Origin: CAZAMB01 sp964486335 | Lineage (GTDB): Bacteria; Planctomycetota; Phycisphaerae; UBA1845 | Assembly: GCA_964486335.1 (NCBI GenBank) | Contig: CAZAMB010000007.1 | Location: 1-64,000, forward strand | DNA length: 64,000 bases | Direction: 5' to 3' | Part shown: positions 19,018 to 27,781 of the stretch, one piece after another | Numbering within the stretch: position 1 is the stretch's first letter | Layout of the letters: each line of letters begins with the position of its first letter | Notes under the pieces: model-generated | The model's input: the letters and a program-made list of their open reading frames with translations, nothing else | Databases searched by the model: none | What the model was told of the DNA's origin: nothing | Translations under genes and position numbers: made by a program

Positions 19018-20007
19018 ATGCTTTTTTTTGCGGCGCGGCGAATCCGCGTCGCGACTGCTGCCATGCGAAGACGCAAACCAGCCCTATCATCCGCCGGAAG
19101 AACGCTCCTCGTCTTGGTTTCAGTTTCCCTGGTTCTTTTGATCCTTCCGACCCGCTGGACGGGGGGCTTGATCAGCGCGGTCCAGTTGCTAGTCCCATTG
19201 CAAGACGCCGCCCATATGGCGGCTCAATCCGCTGCTGGGGTGCTGAGCAGCGGAAAGCCGCAAACGGTTCCGACCGAGATTCACGACGAAGCGCAGCGCA
19301 AACTGGCTGCTCGTGAACATCAGTCCGCCTTACTCACCGTTCGTGTGGAGGAACTCGAACGCCAGGTTCGAGTGCTGACTTCAACGAGGCTTTGGGATGC
19401 CGGCGGCTCGTCGATCGGTTCGCGCGGCCGGTTGATTCCTGCCCGCGTCGTGACGTCGGATTTGCTGCCCTGGCACTCATCGCGATCGATCGCCGCTGGA
19501 AGCCTCCAGGGCGTTCCTCGTGAAGCCGCCGTTGTTTCCAATCGGTTTACGATTGAACAAGGGGAATCGGCCGGACTTCGCGAAGGCTTGGCGATTCTAC
19601 TCGGTGAGACACTTGTCGGTTTTGTCGAGCAAGTTGGCACCCATACGAGCCGCGTCCGGTTGTTGAGTGACCCCGGCGTCCAAATGAAAGTGCGGATCGG
19701 CAGGTTCGAGGCGTCCAGGTTCAACCTTGCCGAAGGCCATTTCTGGCTGATCGGTCGCTGCGCCGGCCAAATGGAGATTCGTGAGATTCCGCGGCAGGCA
19801 ATCGAGGTGGGTCAAATCCGCGTCGGTGATGTCGTTTTGTCTGCGGCAACGAATGAACAGATTCCGGTCGCCATGACGATCGGCAAGATCGCAAAAGTGG
19901 GGCAGGACCGCGAAAATCCGCTTTTCGCTCAACTTCTGGTCGAATCCGCCGTCAAGGAACGCGAACTGGACCAGGTTTTTGTTTTCGATCTGAATTCGGA
20001 TCAATAA
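19018..20007 (+). CDS. mreC: Rod shape-determining protein MreC
   Basis: 329 residues from the ATG at 19018; the ATG at 19063 (MRRRKPALSS) would give a more usual N-terminus, and neither has a clear ribosome-binding site. One transmembrane helix (LLVLVSVSLVLLILP), a coiled-coil stretch (about residues 90-120, LAAREHQSALLTVRVEELERQ) and two beta-barrel domains follow (LIPARVVTSDLLPWHSS..., LVGFVEQVGTHTSRVRLLSD). This is the MreC layout; MreC links MreB to the wall synthases in the periplasm. No mreD or pbp2 gene follows. Confidence 0.88.
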   Translation: MLFFAARRIRVATAAMRRRKPALSSAGRTLLVLVSVSLVLLILPTRWTGGLISAVQLLVPLQDAAHMAAQSAAGVLSSGKPQTVPTEIHDEAQRKLAAREHQSALLTVRVEELERQVRVLTSTRLWDAGGSSIGSRGRLIPARVVTSDLLPWHSSRSIAAGSLQGVPREAAVVSNRFTIEQGESAGLREGLAILLGETLVGFVEQVGTHTSRVRLLSDPGVQMKVRIGRFEASRFNLAEGHFWLIGRCAGQMEIREIPRQAIEVGQIRVGDVVLSAATNEQIPVAMTIGKIAKVGQDRENPLFAQLLVESAVKERELDQVFVFDLNSDQ

Positions 20008-20697
20008 CACTCGTTTTCAGCCTTTGTTAAGCCCTTTACCGGCTAATCCGTGCAGTTTTTGTTAACTATCAGTGTCTTTATTGAAGCCTAATATGTCTTT
20101 CTGTTCGACAAACTCGAAGCGGTGAAATTGCCAGGCCGGCAACGGGCGTGCGATCTTCCGCTTCGCGCTGGCTGCAGATTTTGCTTGAATCGGCAAAACC
20201 AAATCGTTATAGTGAAGTCCCAGAACTAGATCGGGTGGGGATAGGAAAGGGAAAAAGCGTTATTGAACCTCATGTCGCGCAAAGCGAATGCAGTTCGAAT
20301 TGTGGCGCGCGCTCGTTTCCCCCGGAATCGACACGGTGCGGTTTTTAGTTTTGGAGTTTGCTTGTTCGGGTTTCAGTGAACGTGTTGTTCCTGCGAACAG
20401 CGAAGACTCGTGAGGCGCGAACGGCGTTTTTCGTGAAGACGGGCTGTTTTGAACATCATCACGAATGGTAGTCAAGCGAAGCGTCGAGGTTCACATTTGG
20501 CAATCTTTGTGTACTGTGGTGATTGATTTGGACGCGGGCGATCAGCGGCCCGCGTTTCAGCGGAATGAAAGGCTAGGGTCGCCGGTGTGCCGGTGATCCG
20601 ATTTCGAGTTTCGGCAATGGAAGGTCAGCGGCGGGGATGGAGTCTCGTTGGCTGATGTTCTAAAGGACTGGCCGGAATTGGTTTGTGGGAGGGTCGT
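20008..20697. other. Long non-coding leader upstream of the VWA/Cys-repeat gene
   Basis: 690 bases. It carries a promoter at 20185-20213 and then a leader of about 478 bases. It contains a perfect GCGGGC/GCCCGC hairpin near 20536-20555. I see no credible coding frame and no mreD. No known riboswitch was recognised. Confidence 0.5.
20185..20213 (+). promoter_or_regulatory. Candidate sigma70 promoter
   Basis: TTGAAT (20185-20190), a 17-base spacer, and TATAGT (20208-20213). Both boxes match consensus at five of six positions. Transcription would begin near 20220, reading into the long leader of the VWA gene. Confidence 0.5.
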
Positions 20698-23600
20698 ATG
20701 AGGCGAATGGGATGGCGTTGCGTATTTCTGGCGGCGGCAATGGTCTCTTTCGGGATGTTCGCCGAAGCGAAATCCCCATCCGGCGCACAATGCGTGGAAA
20801 CTGGCGGTCAATCCGCTTGCACGAGTCGCGTTGAAATCAGTAACGCACCCGCGCTGCGGTTTTCTATGACGGGTCTTGTGCCCGGCGCGGCCTACCAGAT
20901 TCGTGTGATTCAACCGGACGGCTCCTCGTTGAGCGGCGACGGTTCGGGCGATTTGTGGCCCAAGGGCCATGACACGGTTCGCGCTGATGTCGAGGGCGAT
21001 CTTCAATACGACTACGTTCTGCGCGACCTATCGGGCGATGTGAACGTGGAAGTGACGCCTCTGGGCGCGCCGTTTCCAGCAATTGCCGGCGATGTGAGTT
21101 CCGACACGGATGGACAAGGCGGCGTGGCGACCTCGGGCGTTGCCAATCCGCCTCGACCGACAGCATGCGGGCTCGACATCGTGCTCGTCATGGACAGCTC
21201 CGGCAGCGTGAGCGCTGCGCAATTGAATCAAATGCGCACGGCGTTCATCAACTTCGTAAACGCGTTCTTGCCGAATACGCCGACGCAATTCGCCGTCGTT
21301 GATTTTGATACTCAGGCCTTCGTTCTTCAGGGATTCACATCCAACGTGGCCTTGCTGACGTCCGCGATCAACACTCCAACGAGCGGCGGCTTCACCAACT
21401 GGGACGACGCGCTTTACGATGCCAGGAACTTATTCCCTCATCGGCTTGATAAGCCAGACATGATCGTGTTCGCGTCGGATGGAAATCCAAATTATCGATA
21501 CGGACACCTGGGTCAAGGGGCGGCAAGCACCTCGACCTCCAACGCTCTCGCTGCTGCTGTTGCAGAAGCAAATATCGCCAAGAAGGCGAACATTCGCATT
21601 GAGACTTTTGCGATCGGTTCGGGTATCACCCTTTCGAACCTAGTCGCGATTTCCAGCGCGGATGCTGTGACCAGCACGGGCTTTGATACACTCGCACAAT
21701 CCCTTGCCAATCTCGCGGTGCAGTTGTGCGGAGGCACGGTGAATGTGACGAAGCTGCTGGACGCCGACGGCAATCTGGGTACTACGGGTGATCGAACCGC
21801 CGGCATTGGTTGGACGTTTTCGACCGTGGTGGATCCACCGGATTTCTCCACACCAGCATCCGGGATGACGGATGGCAGCGGGCAGATCAGCTTTTTCGTC
21901 GATCACGGCGCGGACCTGTCGGCCGTGTTGGATATCGTTGAGACGCTTCAGGCCGGACACACCTTCCTTTCCGCGTCGTGCACCAAAGGCGGAAACCCGG
22001 TCGGAACGCCCGCCGCGTTGAGCGTGAACAACATCAGCATCACGCCGCAGGACATCGTGGCCTGCACGTTCATCAACCATAAACTTCCGGTTTGCGGGAA
22101 CGGCCTTGTTGAATTCGGCGAGCAGTGCGACGACGGCAATACGGCCGCCGGTGATTGCTGCTCGCCGACGTGCTTGTTCGAACCGAACGGGTCTTCGTGT
22201 GCGCCGGACAGCAACGTTTGTACGCTCGATGTTTGCAACGGAGCGGGCGTGTGCACGCATCCCAATGCCCCAATGGGCACGTCGTGCAACGCGGATGGAA
22301 ATTTATGCACGAACGATCATTGCAACGGTTTCGGGCAGTGCGTGTTCCTGGGCAACGTAAGCTGCCAGGCCGCCAATGCGCCTTGTGAAGGCGGCGCGGT
22401 TTGCAATCCGTCAACGGGGCTTTGCGTAGACCAGCCGGATGCACCGCTTGGAACCGCCTGTAATCTCGACGGCAACCTCTGCACGGTCGATCAATGCAAC
22501 GGTACGGGTTCGTGCGTATTCATCAGTAATGTTTCCTGTCAGGCGGCGAGCCCACCGTGCGAAGGCGGCGAGGTCTGCAACCCGAGCACGGGTTCCTGCG
22601 TCGCCCAACCCGATGCTCCGTATGGCACATTCTGCAACGCCGACGGCGACCTCTGTACGGTTGACAAGTGTAACGGCACCGGACAGTGCATTCAGAAGAC
22701 GGTGGTGAGTTGCCCAGGGCCGACCGGGCCGTGTGATGCCGGACAGCAATGCAACTCCGGAACAGGAATGTGTCAGAGTCTGCCCGACCCGGCGGCCGGC
22801 ACGCCATGCGATAACGACGCCAATCTCTGTACCGTGGATCAGTGCAATGGAACCGGAAGTTGCGTTCTAGTGAGTACGGTCACGTGTCCGGGTTCAACCG
22901 GGGCTTGCGACGCAGGACAGCAATGTGATGGCGCGACGGGAAGTTGTGTCAACCTGCCCGACCCGCCGACTGGAACACCGTGTGAGGCCGACGCAAACCT
23001 TTGTACGATCGACAAATGCAACGGACAGGGAGCTTGCGTATTTGACTCTAACGTTAGCTGTCCGGGACCGACCGGGCCGTGCGACGCCGGAACGGCCTGC
23101 TCGCCTTCAACGGGCGCATGCAATCCGCTGCCAGATCCCCCGGTGACCACAAGCTGCGAGGCTGACGGAAACCTTTGCACTATCGACCATTGTGACGGCG
23201 TAGGCAATTGCGTGCTGTTGAACAATGTATCCTGTCAGGCACCGAATCCGCCGTGCGAGGCCGGTGCGGTTTGCCAGCCGGCGACCGGGCTGTGTCTCAA
23301 TCTGCCGGATGCGCCGATCAGCACGACTTGTGAACTCGATGGCAACCTGTGTACCGACGATCATTGCAACGGCTCCGGTGTTTGCGTCTTTGGCGCCAAC
23401 CGTGTTTGCCAGAGCCCGAATCCTCCATGCGAGGGCGGCGAAGTGTGTATCCCCGGTACGGGGCTGTGCAGTGCGCTACCCGACGCACCGACGGGAACCA
23501 GCTGCGAAATCGACGGCAACTTGTGCACGATCGACGTTTGCAACGGCAGCGGCATGTGCAACTTCCTGACCAATGTGACGTGCGCCGGGCCGGTGCCACC

Positions 23601-26031
23601 ATGTGAAGCGGGTCAGGCATGTAATCCCGCTTCGGGCCAATGTTTTGATTTGCCTGACGCGCCGCTAAGTACGGCGTGCGAACGCGATGGAAATCTTTGC
23701 ACTCAGGATCACTGCAACGGAAGCGGCAGTTGCGTGCAGTTCGGCAACGTCTCATGTGCACCGCCGGTTCCGCCGTGCGAGGGTGGCGAGACTTGCACTC
23801 CGGCGACGGGCGCTTGCACCGCGCTTCCAGATGCGCCCAGCGGCACCAGTTGCGAAAATGACGGAAACCTCTGCACGATTGATGTGTGCAACGGGCTTGG
23901 GGTCTGCAACTTCCAGACGAATGTTTCCTGCGATGGGCCGGTTCCGCCGTGTGAGGCGGGCGAGGCCTGCAATCCAAGCAATGGGCAGTGTTTTGATCTG
24001 CCCGACGCGCCGCTGAGTACTTCCTGCGAGCGCGATGGGAATCTTTGTACGCTCGATCACTGCGATGGCAGCGGAATGTGTGTTCAGTTCGGCAATGCGA
24101 GCTGCGCACCGCCGGTTCCGCCGTGCGAAGGCGGCGAGACATGCAATCCTACGACGGGAGCGTGCGATTCACTGCCGGACGCTCCGACGACAACGACTTG
24201 TGAGACAGACGGTAATCTGTGCACCGTGGATCGTTGCAACGGTACCGGGAGCTGCGCGACGGTCAGCGTGACAACCTGTCCTCCGCCGACGGGTACTTGC
24301 GACGCGGGGCTGTTTTGCGATCCGGGTACGGGCGTTTGCGACGACCTGCCAGATCCTGCGTTTGGCACGGCCTGTGAACGCGATGGAAACCTTTGCACGC
24401 ACGATCAATGTGACGGCGCGGGCAGTTGCGTGACGTTTGGCAAAGTATCCTGCCCGGGCTCGACGGGAGAATGCGACGCGGGTGAAAACTGTGTTCCCGC
24501 CACCGGACTTTGCGAGATGCTTGCCGATCCGCCCGTGGGATCGGATTGCGAAGAAGACGGAAACCTTTGCACCATCGAAGAGTGCGACGGGCAAGGCAAC
24601 TGTATGGTCGTGGATCAGGTGAGTTGTCCGGGGCCGACCGGTCCGTGCGACAGCGGCACTGCTTGCAATCCGTCCACGGGGGCGTGTGATCCGCTTCCTG
24701 ATCCAGTGGCGGGAACCGCGTGTGAGCGCGACGGCGACCTCTGCACGGTCGACGCTTGTGACGGCACGGGACTGTGCCTCCAGGTGAGTGTTGTGACCTG
24801 TGCAGCCCCTAGTTCCGTTTGCGACGGCGGAGAAGTCTGCAATCCTGCAACAGGCAGCTGTGATGCGCTTCCTGAAACACCCGCGGGAACGACATGCAAT
24901 CTGGATTCCAACGCCTGCACGATTGATCGCTGCAACGGATTGGGCGACTGCGTGGTGGTGGATCAAGTGACCTGTCCGGGGCCGGTCGGACCTTGCGACA
25001 GCGGAACCGCGTGCAACACGACCACCGGTGCTTGCGACCCGCTGCCGGATCCGCCGGCGGGTACATTCTGTGAACGTGACGGCGATTTGTGTACGGTCGA
25101 CGCATGTAACGGAAGCGGCAAATGCGTTCAGGTCGATGTTGTCGTATGTGCCGGATCGGATTCGGTTTGCGACGGCGGTGAGGTATGCAATTCCGCGACA
25201 GGCATGTGCGATTCGCTTCCGGAGACTCCGTCGGGAACGACCTGTGACCTTGACGACAATGCCTGCACGATTGACCGATGCGACGGGCAGGGAGCATGTG
25301 TCAACGTGAGTTCGGTTGTCTGCCAGCAACCGACGCCGCCGTGCGAGGCGGGTTCGGTGTGCAACACCACCACGGGAGCGTGCGATGCGCTGCCGGACGC
25401 TCCGACCAGCACGCCGTGTGAGCGCGACGGCAACCTTTGCACGATCGATCACTGCGATGGAAACGGGCAGTGCGTGTTGCTCAACAACGTGGTTTGTGCC
25501 CCGGCGATTCCGCCTTGCGAGGGCGGTGAGACGTGCCAGCCAATGACGGGCCTGTGCGTTGCCGTGGCGGACGCGCCTTCGGGCACGCCGTGCGAGAGTG
25601 ATTCAGACCCATGCACGAGTGACGTTTGCAGCGGCACGGGTTCCTGTACACATCCAATCAACAATCTCTGTGGTCGGTGCTGTTTGCCGGACCTTGGATG
25701 TGAGGAAATGCCGGCCGCGGCCTGCCAGAGTGCCGGCGGCATTTTCGCGGGGACGCGCACTCAATGCCTCGGCGACAGCGACGGCGACGGAGTGGATGAT
25801 CAGTGCGACCTGTGTCCGGGCGAGGACGACCATGTGGTCGGGCAGCGAATCTGCTGCGGAACGTCGATTTCCTGTGTGACCAACAGCGATTGCCCGAGCC
25901 TGAGTCTCTGTGTTCCGGAGTGCCAGTGTCCGGAAGATATTCCAACTGTCTCCGAATGGGGTCTTGTCGTACTCACGCTGTTGCTGATGGTTGGCTCGAA
26001 GCTTCGGTTTTCGCGAAGGGTTGCGATATGA
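20698..26031 (+). CDS. Giant secreted VWA protein with 19 tandem 8-Cys repeats and IPTL-type sorting tail
   Basis: 1777 residues from the ATG at 20698, with GGGAGGG five to eleven bases upstream; a TTG at 20683 lies before that site. A signal peptide (VFLAAAMVSFGMFAEA) leads to a short beta domain and, at about residues 155-340, a von Willebrand factor A domain with the MIDAS motif (DIVLVMDSSGSVS). A beta-rich linker and a DUF4215-like motif (CDDGNTAAGDCCSPTC) follow. Residues 530-1631 are 19 full units of 58 residues, each with eight Cys. After a Cys-rich cap and an Asp-rich calcium-type motif (DSDGDGVDDQCDLC), the end is IPTVSEWGLVVLTLLLMVGS plus a basic cluster, the layout of IPTL-CTERM sorting signals. 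Probably a surface adhesin. Confidence 0.93.
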   Translation: MRRMGWRCVFLAAAMVSFGMFAEAKSPSGAQCVETGGQSACTSRVEISNAPALRFSMTGLVPGAAYQIRVIQPDGSSLSGDGSGDLWPKGHDTVRADVEGDLQYDYVLRDLSGDVNVEVTPLGAPFPAIAGDVSSDTDGQGGVATSGVANPPRPTACGLDIVLVMDSSGSVSAAQLNQMRTAFINFVNAFLPNTPTQFAVVDFDTQAFVLQGFTSNVALLTSAINTPTSGGFTNWDDALYDARNLFPHRLDKPDMIVFASDGNPNYRYGHLGQGAASTSTSNALAAAVAEANIAKKANIRIETFAIGSGITLSNLVAISSADAVTSTGFDTLAQSLANLAVQLCGGTVNVTKLLDADGNLGTTGDRTAGIGWTFSTVVDPPDFSTPASGMTDGSGQISFFVDHGADLSAVLDIVETLQAGHTFLSASCTKGGNPVGTPAALSVNNISITPQDIVACTFINHKLPVCGNGLVEFGEQCDDGNTAAGDCCSPTCLFEPNGSSCAPDSNVCTLDVCNGAGVCTHPNAPMGTSCNADGNLCTNDHCNGFGQCVFLGNVSCQAANAPCEGGAVCNPSTGLCVDQPDAPLGTACNLDGNLCTVDQCNGTGSCVFISNVSCQAASPPCEGGEVCNPSTGSCVAQPDAPYGTFCNADGDLCTVDKCNGTGQCIQKTVVSCPGPTGPCDAGQQCNSGTGMCQSLPDPAAGTPCDNDANLCTVDQCNGTGSCVLVSTVTCPGSTGACDAGQQCDGATGSCVNLPDPPTGTPCEADANLCTIDKCNGQGACVFDSNVSCPGPTGPCDAGTACSPSTGACNPLPDPPVTTSCEADGNLCTIDHCDGVGNCVLLNNVSCQAPNPPCEAGAVCQPATGLCLNLPDAPISTTCELDGNLCTDDHCNGSGVCVFGANRVCQSPNPPCEGGEVCIPGTGLCSALPDAPTGTSCEIDGNLCTIDVCNGSGMCNFLTNVTCAGPVPPCEAGQACNPASGQCFDLPDAPLSTACERDGNLCTQDHCNGSGSCVQFGNVSCAPPVPPCEGGETCTPATGACTALPDAPSGTSCENDGNLCTIDVCNGLGVCNFQTNVSCDGPVPPCEAGEACNPSNGQCFDLPDAPLSTSCERDGNLCTLDHCDGSGMCVQFGNASCAPPVPPCEGGETCNPTTGACDSLPDAPTTTTCETDGNLCTVDRCNGTGSCATVSVTTCPPPTGTCDAGLFCDPGTGVCDDLPDPAFGTACERDGNLCTHDQCDGAGSCVTFGKVSCPGSTGECDAGENCVPATGLCEMLADPPVGSDCEEDGNLCTIEECDGQGNCMVVDQVSCPGPTGPCDSGTACNPSTGACDPLPDPVAGTACERDGDLCTVDACDGTGLCLQVSVVTCAAPSSVCDGGEVCNPATGSCDALPETPAGTTCNLDSNACTIDRCNGLGDCVVVDQVTCPGPVGPCDSGTACNTTTGACDPLPDPPAGTFCERDGDLCTVDACNGSGKCVQVDVVVCAGSDSVCDGGEVCNSATGMCDSLPETPSGTTCDLDDNACTIDRCDGQGACVNVSSVVCQQPTPPCEAGSVCNTTTGACDALPDAPTSTPCERDGNLCTIDHCDGNGQCVLLNNVVCAPAIPPCEGGETCQPMTGLCVAVADAPSGTPCESDSDPCTSDVCSGTGSCTHPINNLCGRCCLPDLGCEEMPAAACQSAGGIFAGTRTQCLGDSDGDGVDDQCDLCPGEDDHVVGQRICCGTSISCVTNSDCPSLSLCVPECQCPEDIPTVSEWGLVVLTLLLMVGSKLRFSRRVAI
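22285..25590 (+). repeat. 19 tandem 174-bp (58-residue) coding repeats
   Basis: The units run from one conserved Cys to the next (C-x2-DGNLCT-x-D-x-CNG-x-G-x-C ... PCEGG-x-x-C-x-P-x-TG-x-C-x-x-LPDAP). The total of 3306 bases is exactly 19 x 174. Each unit has eight Cys. Partial units flank the block on both sides. DNA identity between units is only moderate, so they are old or under selection for diversity. Confidence 0.9.
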
Positions 26032-26082
26032 CCCGCGATTGTAGCAGCTGAAAACGGTCAGTCGTTGAACATCAATCTCAGT

Positions 26083-26123
26083 GCCGCCGACTCGCTATCG
26101 TGTGAGTCGGCGGCGTTTGCTTA
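26083..26123 (+). terminator. Intrinsic terminator after the VWA gene
   Basis: GCCGCCGACTC (26083-26093) pairs perfectly with GAGTCGGCGGC (26104-26114), followed by the T-rich GTTTGCTTATT. It lies 52 bases past the stop codon. Confidence 0.8.
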
Positions 26124-26124
26124 T

Positions 26125-26208
26125 TAGAGCAATCGCAATTCAATCGTAGCAAACCGCGAACTTCAGTTCGCGCGGACTCCCGGAGAGTTGGACGAGTCAT
26201 CGGCTACG
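26125..26208 (+). repeat. Dispersed palindromic repeat, copy B
   Basis: Begins TAGAGCAATCGC directly after the terminator T-run. The centre, ACCGCGAACTTCAGTTCGCG, is a near-perfect palindrome. It is the clearest copy and aligns to copies A and C along its whole length. Confidence 0.7.
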
Positions 26209-26303
26209 CTTGCACTTGGAATGCTCTAGAATTGTCATGAGGAAGCGGTATCTTTGGGCCGACGGTCGATGGCTTCTGCTGCCTCGCATTCCGATAGTGG
26301 ATT

Positions 26304-27047
26304 TCAAAGTCCTGACTGGATGGCCGCGCCGCAAAGCACCAGGGCCAGGCCGGCCAGCGCATGGCTATAACGTTCCAAACGGCCCAGCGGAACCGCGGCG
26401 ATTGCCCGTTGGCCGATTATCACCATGACGGTCATGGTGGTCAGCGTCGCGACCGCAAACACCACCGTGACGATCACCAAGTTCCAGAGGCTTCCTGTCG
26501 CGGCCGGGTACATCAGGATGGGAATCAGCGGTTCGCAGGGGCCAAAACCAAAAATGGTAAAGAGCATCCAGGGAGAAAGCGTTGTTGCGCTCGCCGGACC
26601 TTTGGGGGAAGTTCGTCGGCTTGGTTGAGCTGCGTGGACGTGCAGATGTTCCGTGTCGTGAGTGTGCGCGTGAGCATGAACGGTGCCGTCAGCGTGGGCA
26701 TGAATATGCGCATGAGGGCGGCTGCGCAGGGCGCGGCGCAGACCCCATACGGAATAGGCGGCGCCGAATCCGATGAACAGCCAGCCGGCCAGATCGCCTC
26801 GATGAGATTCAATCGACTCCAGGCGCAAGACGGCGATGCCCGCCGCGATTCCGATCACACCGAGCAAAACGGAACTGAGTACGTGGGCCAGGCCGCAGAT
26901 CAGCGTAACGGCGAGCGTTTTGCTTTGCGACCAGCGTCCCGCGCGGGACATGGCCACGAAGGGAATGTAATGATCCGGACCGAGGAATGTATGGACGAAT
27001 CCGACCGTGACGGCCGTTCCGCAAAGCACTGATAATTCGGTCGTCAT
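26304..27047 (-). CDS. NicO/UreH-like metal transport family membrane protein
   Basis: 247 residues with about six hydrophobic segments. The N-terminus has VGFVHTFLGPDHYIPFVAMS and later ICGLAHVLSSVLLG, matching the H-x-x-x-PDH-x-x-P pattern of nickel/cobalt transporters of the NicO and UreH type. In the middle (about residues 110-135) is a His-rich loop (HAHIHAHADGTVHAHAHTHD) likely to bind metal. The second half has FGPCEPLIPILMYP. Direction of transport, and whether the metal is Ni, Co or another, cannot be told from sequence. The neighbours give no hint. Confidence 0.8.
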   Translation of the reverse strand: MTTELSVLCGTAVTVGFVHTFLGPDHYIPFVAMSRAGRWSQSKTLAVTLICGLAHVLSSVLLGVIGIAAGIAVLRLESIESHRGDLAGWLFIGFGAAYSVWGLRRALRSRPHAHIHAHADGTVHAHAHTHDTEHLHVHAAQPSRRTSPKGPASATTLSPWMLFTIFGFGPCEPLIPILMYPAATGSLWNLVIVTVVFAVATLTTMTVMVIIGQRAIAAVPLGRLERYSHALAGLALVLCGAAIQSGL

Positions 27048-27099
27048 GGACGCAACTACTTTCGGGATCCGTCGGTCGGCACTTCGATTTCACCGCCGA

Positions 27100-27576
27100 T
27101 CACGGTAGCGGTTCGCCGCAACGTAAACACCGAAGTTCGGTACCCGACGCCACGGGCGCGGTCCACCGCCCCTGACAGCTCTTCGAAAAACACGCGCGCG
27201 CCGAAACGCCTGTGAGCTTGCGGCATTGCAGACATTCTACCGGAAAGTCGTCAAAACCGAACTTGCGGTTGATGACAAAGTGACATCGGCAAGCCGCGTC
27301 TTTGCAGACGACGTGATAATCGGCGGTGGTCGCTTCGGGCCGCGAGTCGGCCGGCGGAGGCGGCGTCATCATGGTGACGACGATCGTCAGTAACCATGCG
27401 GCGGCGATTGCGCCGACGCCATACGTCGCGTAGCGAATGGCGCCGGTTTCCCACAGGAGCCGTGGTTCGTCGCGAACCTCGGTCGCCCAGCAATGCAACT
27501 GTTCGCGCAGGATCGGAGCGTTCTTCCGAATCAGCATAACCCATTCGGCCAATCGGCTGGGGCGTTCCTGTGCCAT
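27100..27576 (-). CDS. Membrane protein with C-terminal zinc-binding cysteines
   Basis: 158 residues. One transmembrane helix (YGVGAIAAAWLLTIVVTMM, about residues 50-70) separates a basic N-terminal part from a periplasmic or cytoplasmic Cys-rich part with C-x4-CxC, CLQC, C-x4-C and CLRCGEPLP. The last motif is like the zinc ribbons of the 9693 gene. The function is unknown. The gene is divergent from the nuclease gene that starts at 27782. Confidence 0.7.
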   Translation of the reverse strand: MAQERPSRLAEWVMLIRKNAPILREQLHCWATEVRDEPRLLWETGAIRYATYGVGAIAAAWLLTIVVTMMTPPPPADSRPEATTADYHVVCKDAACRCHFVINRKFGFDDFPVECLQCRKLTGVSARACFSKSCQGRWTAPVASGTELRCLRCGEPLP

Positions 27577-27781
27577 TGTTGTTGATCCATGCAGCGTATC
27601 GTCGAATCATAGGCAAAGGGTGGACAAACGGCGAGCCATACGAGCCTTGGATAGGGGATTCTTCTCAAGATTCAACCGTTCCGGGCGTGACATTTCGGCC
27701 CGATCCGTCACAATCGGTTCGCGGCCGAGGTCGATCGATGAGCGGGAATCGCGGACCGACCTTGGGCACGGGAGACTTGGC

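Noticed and set aside
24169..25452. Long minus-strand open frame (427 codons) inside the Cys-repeat gene
   Set aside because: It is an antisense shadow caused by the regular repeats and codon use of the plus-strand gene; Arg/His/Thr-rich, no ribosome-binding site, no domain.
22285..25590. CRISPR array
   Set aside because: The regular spacing comes from coding repeats of 174 bases, not from short direct repeats with unique spacers; no cas genes are seen.
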